DNA of 47,352 nt, taken from positions 1 through 47,352 of the forward strand of contig MCFG01000468.1 in the NCBI GenBank assembly GCA_002104895.1, written 5' to 3'. Positions 44,819 to 47,352 of this stretch are shown piece by piece (positions within the stretch are counted from its first letter, which is position 1; every line of letters begins with the position of its first letter). The stretch is from Anaeromyces robustus. Lineage: Eukaryota > Neocallimastigomycota > Neocallimastigomycetes > Neocallimastigales > Neocallimastigaceae. A model generated the notes under the pieces. That model had not been told where the DNA came from and made no database searches. It was given only the letters and a program-made list of their open reading frames with translations. The translations under genes were made by a program, and so were the position numbers.

Positions 44819-47352
44819 CTATCCTATTCCACTAGGGTCGGAAATAGGATCGGCATTTGCCCTACTAGGCTGTCCTACTGTGTTATCAGCATTGACGTTC
44901 CTGGAGAGGTTGGTTTTAAATTTATTGAATAATATATGTTGTCTTTTACAGACAACAGGCATGATATCATTCAATAGAGCCGCAGATCGCAACAAGAATG
45001 GGGATTTTGAATAAGTACCAGATTCAGTCTGACACTTAAACAAACATTCCCATTCCATTTTGTATGGACTATTGTTAATTCTATCACTAAAACCATAATC
45101 TCTACCACCAATTAAAAAAATATATATTCTATACCTATTAACTATTTTTTTACTACCTAATATATCTATATTACTTATACTATTATTACTACTTTTATAA
45201 CCCTTAACAATATTATTTATTCTATTATCCACACTAGGGTTATTACTGGTCCTAACTAAACTATTAAAAAGACTATCTAAAAAATAAAAAAAATTTCTAT
45301 CTAGATCAGAGAAGTGATCAATACGAAGATTTTTAAATAAGAAACAATTTATAAACCAATGATCAATTCTCTGATAACTGTCACAATGGAAACAACATGA
45401 ACAACAATTAGGACAAGAATTATTAATCATTTTAGCAGCTTTTGCAACTCTAGCATCAATTTTATATCCACATCTTGCCCTAAGTATCCACCGAAAACCT
45501 TTGCTATATTCAGGAAATTCTAGATTAAGCTTTAAGTAACTTCTTGATTCTTCAAATTTGTACATTTTATAAGTTCTAGCTTTAATTGATTTATCACTGT
45601 TCATGTCTCTGTCCCAATAGAATTCCATAATTTCTTTAGTAGAGGATGAAATATTGTTTAATTTATCATTTAATATTTTACTTTCTTTGTCCCAAGTCCA
45701 TTTTCTTGTTGTAGCAACATTATTAACTATCTTTGAGATAATGCAGTTGGAGTCCTTCCACTTATTAAAACATCTAACCTGAGCTAAAGCACATTTACCA
45801 GAAAGTGGAGGAATATTGAGTTCTTTTGAGATGCAATAAATAGAAACAAAAGAATTAGGTTTCGAGTAGCCTAAAATCCAATAAAAACCTTTGTTAATTA
45901 TTGTTTGTGTAGAACTAGTATTGTTTTTGTTAGAACCAAGCAAAGGCGCGTAATAGGAAACTTGTCCAATAACTTTTGCAGAGAATAAAGTTCTTTTAAG
46001 AGGAATAGGAATCAGATCATTTTTTAAAAAACCCTGAATTGAAAACAAAGCCTTACTAACTTTATTTTTCATTTTACTAATAACGAATTTTAAATCTAGA
46101 GTTTTGTGAAAGGGAACACCAAGGTAAGTATAACAATCTGTTTTAGGGATTGCGATTCCTGTTAAATAAAAGGTAGGGTCCTCTCTAAGAATATATTCCG
46201 AATTTTCATGTCTAACAGCTAATGTGCCACATTTATTAATTCCAAAAGTCATCTCGTTGTCCTTAGCCCATTTACCAACTAAACGAAGAAGTTTGTTCAT
46301 ACGAGATCTACTAGGGGCACAAAGAACAATATCATCAGCAAATAATCCTCCACAACAATATTCAGTATCTATTTTCACACCATTATGCAGGCAATCGTTG
46401 AAGATGTCGTTGATAAACAAATTAAAAAGTATAGGAGATAAGGGACATCCTTGTCGAACTCCTTTAAGTATTCTGAAAGAATCGGAAAATTGTCCATTAA
46501 TTTTAACACAAGCTTTGGAAGACAGATATAGGTTCTCCAAAAATTGAAAGCATTTTCCTTGTATACCAAGAGTATAAATTTTCGACAAGATGTTATATAT
46601 GGGCACAGAATCGTAAGCTTTTTTAAGATCCAGAAAAGCTATATAAGTATCTTCCCCTTTGAATTTACGTCTTTGACAAATAGAAAGAATAGAGATATAA
46701 AGACTAATACATTCTTCCTTATTCCGAAAGCCAAATTGTTCTGGTCTGATGAATCCATGACTTATACCATATTCAGAAATTCTAGAAGCAATAATTTTCG
46801 AAAGAATCTTAATACCATTATTGATAAGTGAGATACCACGATAGTTATCACAATTAGAAAGATCGCCTTTTTTTGGAATAGAAACAATGGATGCATTATT
46901 CCAAAAAATAGGAAAATCACCATTCCAAATACGATTAATTAAGAAACAGAAACAACTAAGACCAGCCGGAACATAGGAATCATTATTTACAGAGTCATTC
47001 GAAGAGGAATCAGGAATTAAAGCTTTATAAAATTCAATAGGGATACCATCGGGACCGAGGCTTTAAAGTTAGGGATAGAAAGGATGGCCTTTTTGATTTC
47101 TTCAATGCTGATATCTTGGTTAATATCCCATACTATGTTATTTCCACTCTTTATACGATTAATAGCGGGAGAATTCTTCCAGAATTTTTTATTCATGCTA
47201 TGTCCAGTAGAGTCATAACTAAGTTTCTTATAATAATTACACCAAACATCTAATTGATCTTTAGTACTATACACTAAGTTATCTTGGTGGTCTCTGATAG
47301 GATGAGGTATAAATAACTCCTGATTGTTATTTTTAATATTCTTCTTAATCCA
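44819..47352 (-). CDS. LINE reverse transcriptase ORF, partial, one frameshift
   Basis: Target-primed reverse transcriptase. From the right edge the frame reads PIRDHQDNLVYSTKDQLDVW, then ISIEEIKKAILSIPNFKAS. Near 47052-47062 one base appears to be missing, and the next frame continues GPDGIPIEFYK. From there the RT motifs run in order: IPKKGDLSNCDNYRGISLIN, RPEQFGFRNKEECI, YIAFLDLKKAYDSV (first catalytic Asp), LKGVRQGCPLSPILFNLFIN, GLFADDIVLCAPS (catalytic FADD box), and YTYLGVPF. The C-terminal part carries a Cys/His cluster (CPNCCSCCFHCDSYQRIDHW, then FINC), typical of LINE 3' regions. I see no RNase H domain. The TAG stop is at 44819-44821. Apart from the one frame break the ORF is uninterrupted for about 840 codons, indicating a young copy. 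Confidence 0.9.

Larger units (their letters stand above)
44592..47352 (-). mobile_element. Non-LTR retrotransposon (LINE), 3' portion, continues beyond the window
   Basis: The element spans the reverse-transcriptase ORF (44819-47352), a 227-bp 3' UTR (44818-44592) and an A tail of 37 (44591-44555) on the minus strand. The expected endonuclease and 5' end lie outside the window. Its 3' UTR starts with a near-perfect hairpin and ends in GTGTGCCA. G+C content is well above the surroundings. The coding region has one apparent one-base frame break (see the ORF entry). The clade is uncertain (L1/Tad1/Jockey-like). Confidence 0.88.

Overview
The window looks like nuclear DNA of an anaerobic gut fungus (Neocallimastigomycota: Neocallimastix, Piromyces or Anaeromyces type). 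The evidence is extreme AT richness outside exons, long A/T homopolymers and AAT/AAAT microsatellites, short AT-rich GT-AG introns, Asn/Gln-rich protein stretches, a single-exon ankyrin-repeat gene, and a class C GPCR-like receptor with a bacterial-type solute-binding ectodomain, an architecture known from this phylum. The genus assignment is inference.

Layout. 1-1632 (+): 3' part of a bZIP transcription factor gene. 1633-5060: AT desert with a relic open frame, an (AAAT)n array and a complete tRNA-derived SINE (3759-4291) between perfect 13-bp target-site duplications. 5061-8800 (+): ten-exon long-chain acyl-CoA synthetase, 663 aa. 9799-11877 (-): ankyrin-repeat protein, 692 aa. About 12361-12901: less AT-rich island of unknown nature. 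13116-15971 (-): five-exon solute-binding-protein/7TM class C receptor, 757 aa, with a minisatellite upstream. 17002-17983 (+): five-exon BLOC1S1 (BLOS1/GCN5L1) homologue, 144 aa. 18961-27193 (-): ten-exon nucleoprotein TPR/Mlp1 homologue, 2280 aa, with an unusual Gln/Asn-rich and RGG-type C-terminus. 28103-30117 (-): five-exon CDC123, 407 aa. 30909-32657 (+): DHA2-type MFS transporter with one in-frame TAA. 34154-34774 (-): small secreted protein. About 36120-37285 (-): decayed ankyrin pseudogene. 37286-40765: microsatellite-dominated desert. 40766-41395 (+): secreted, probably GPI-anchored protein. 43250-44116: coding relics on both strands. 44306-47352 (-): non-LTR retrotransposon (LINE) reverse transcriptase ORF running off the right edge, with a duplicated 3' UTR.

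The genes do not form one pathway. They cover ordinary host functions (lipid activation, nuclear pore, eIF2 assembly, lysosome/endosome-type complex), lineage-expanded families (ankyrin, SBP-GPCR, secreted proteins) and mobile DNA. The exon models were built by hand from reading frames, GT/AG borders and phase. Each multi-exon model closes in frame, but no transcript or database was consulted. I found no clearly new multi-gene system. The best leads are the SINE, the LINE's tandem 3' end, the TPR tail, the bZIP with its invariant Asn replaced, and the MFS gene with a single stop.
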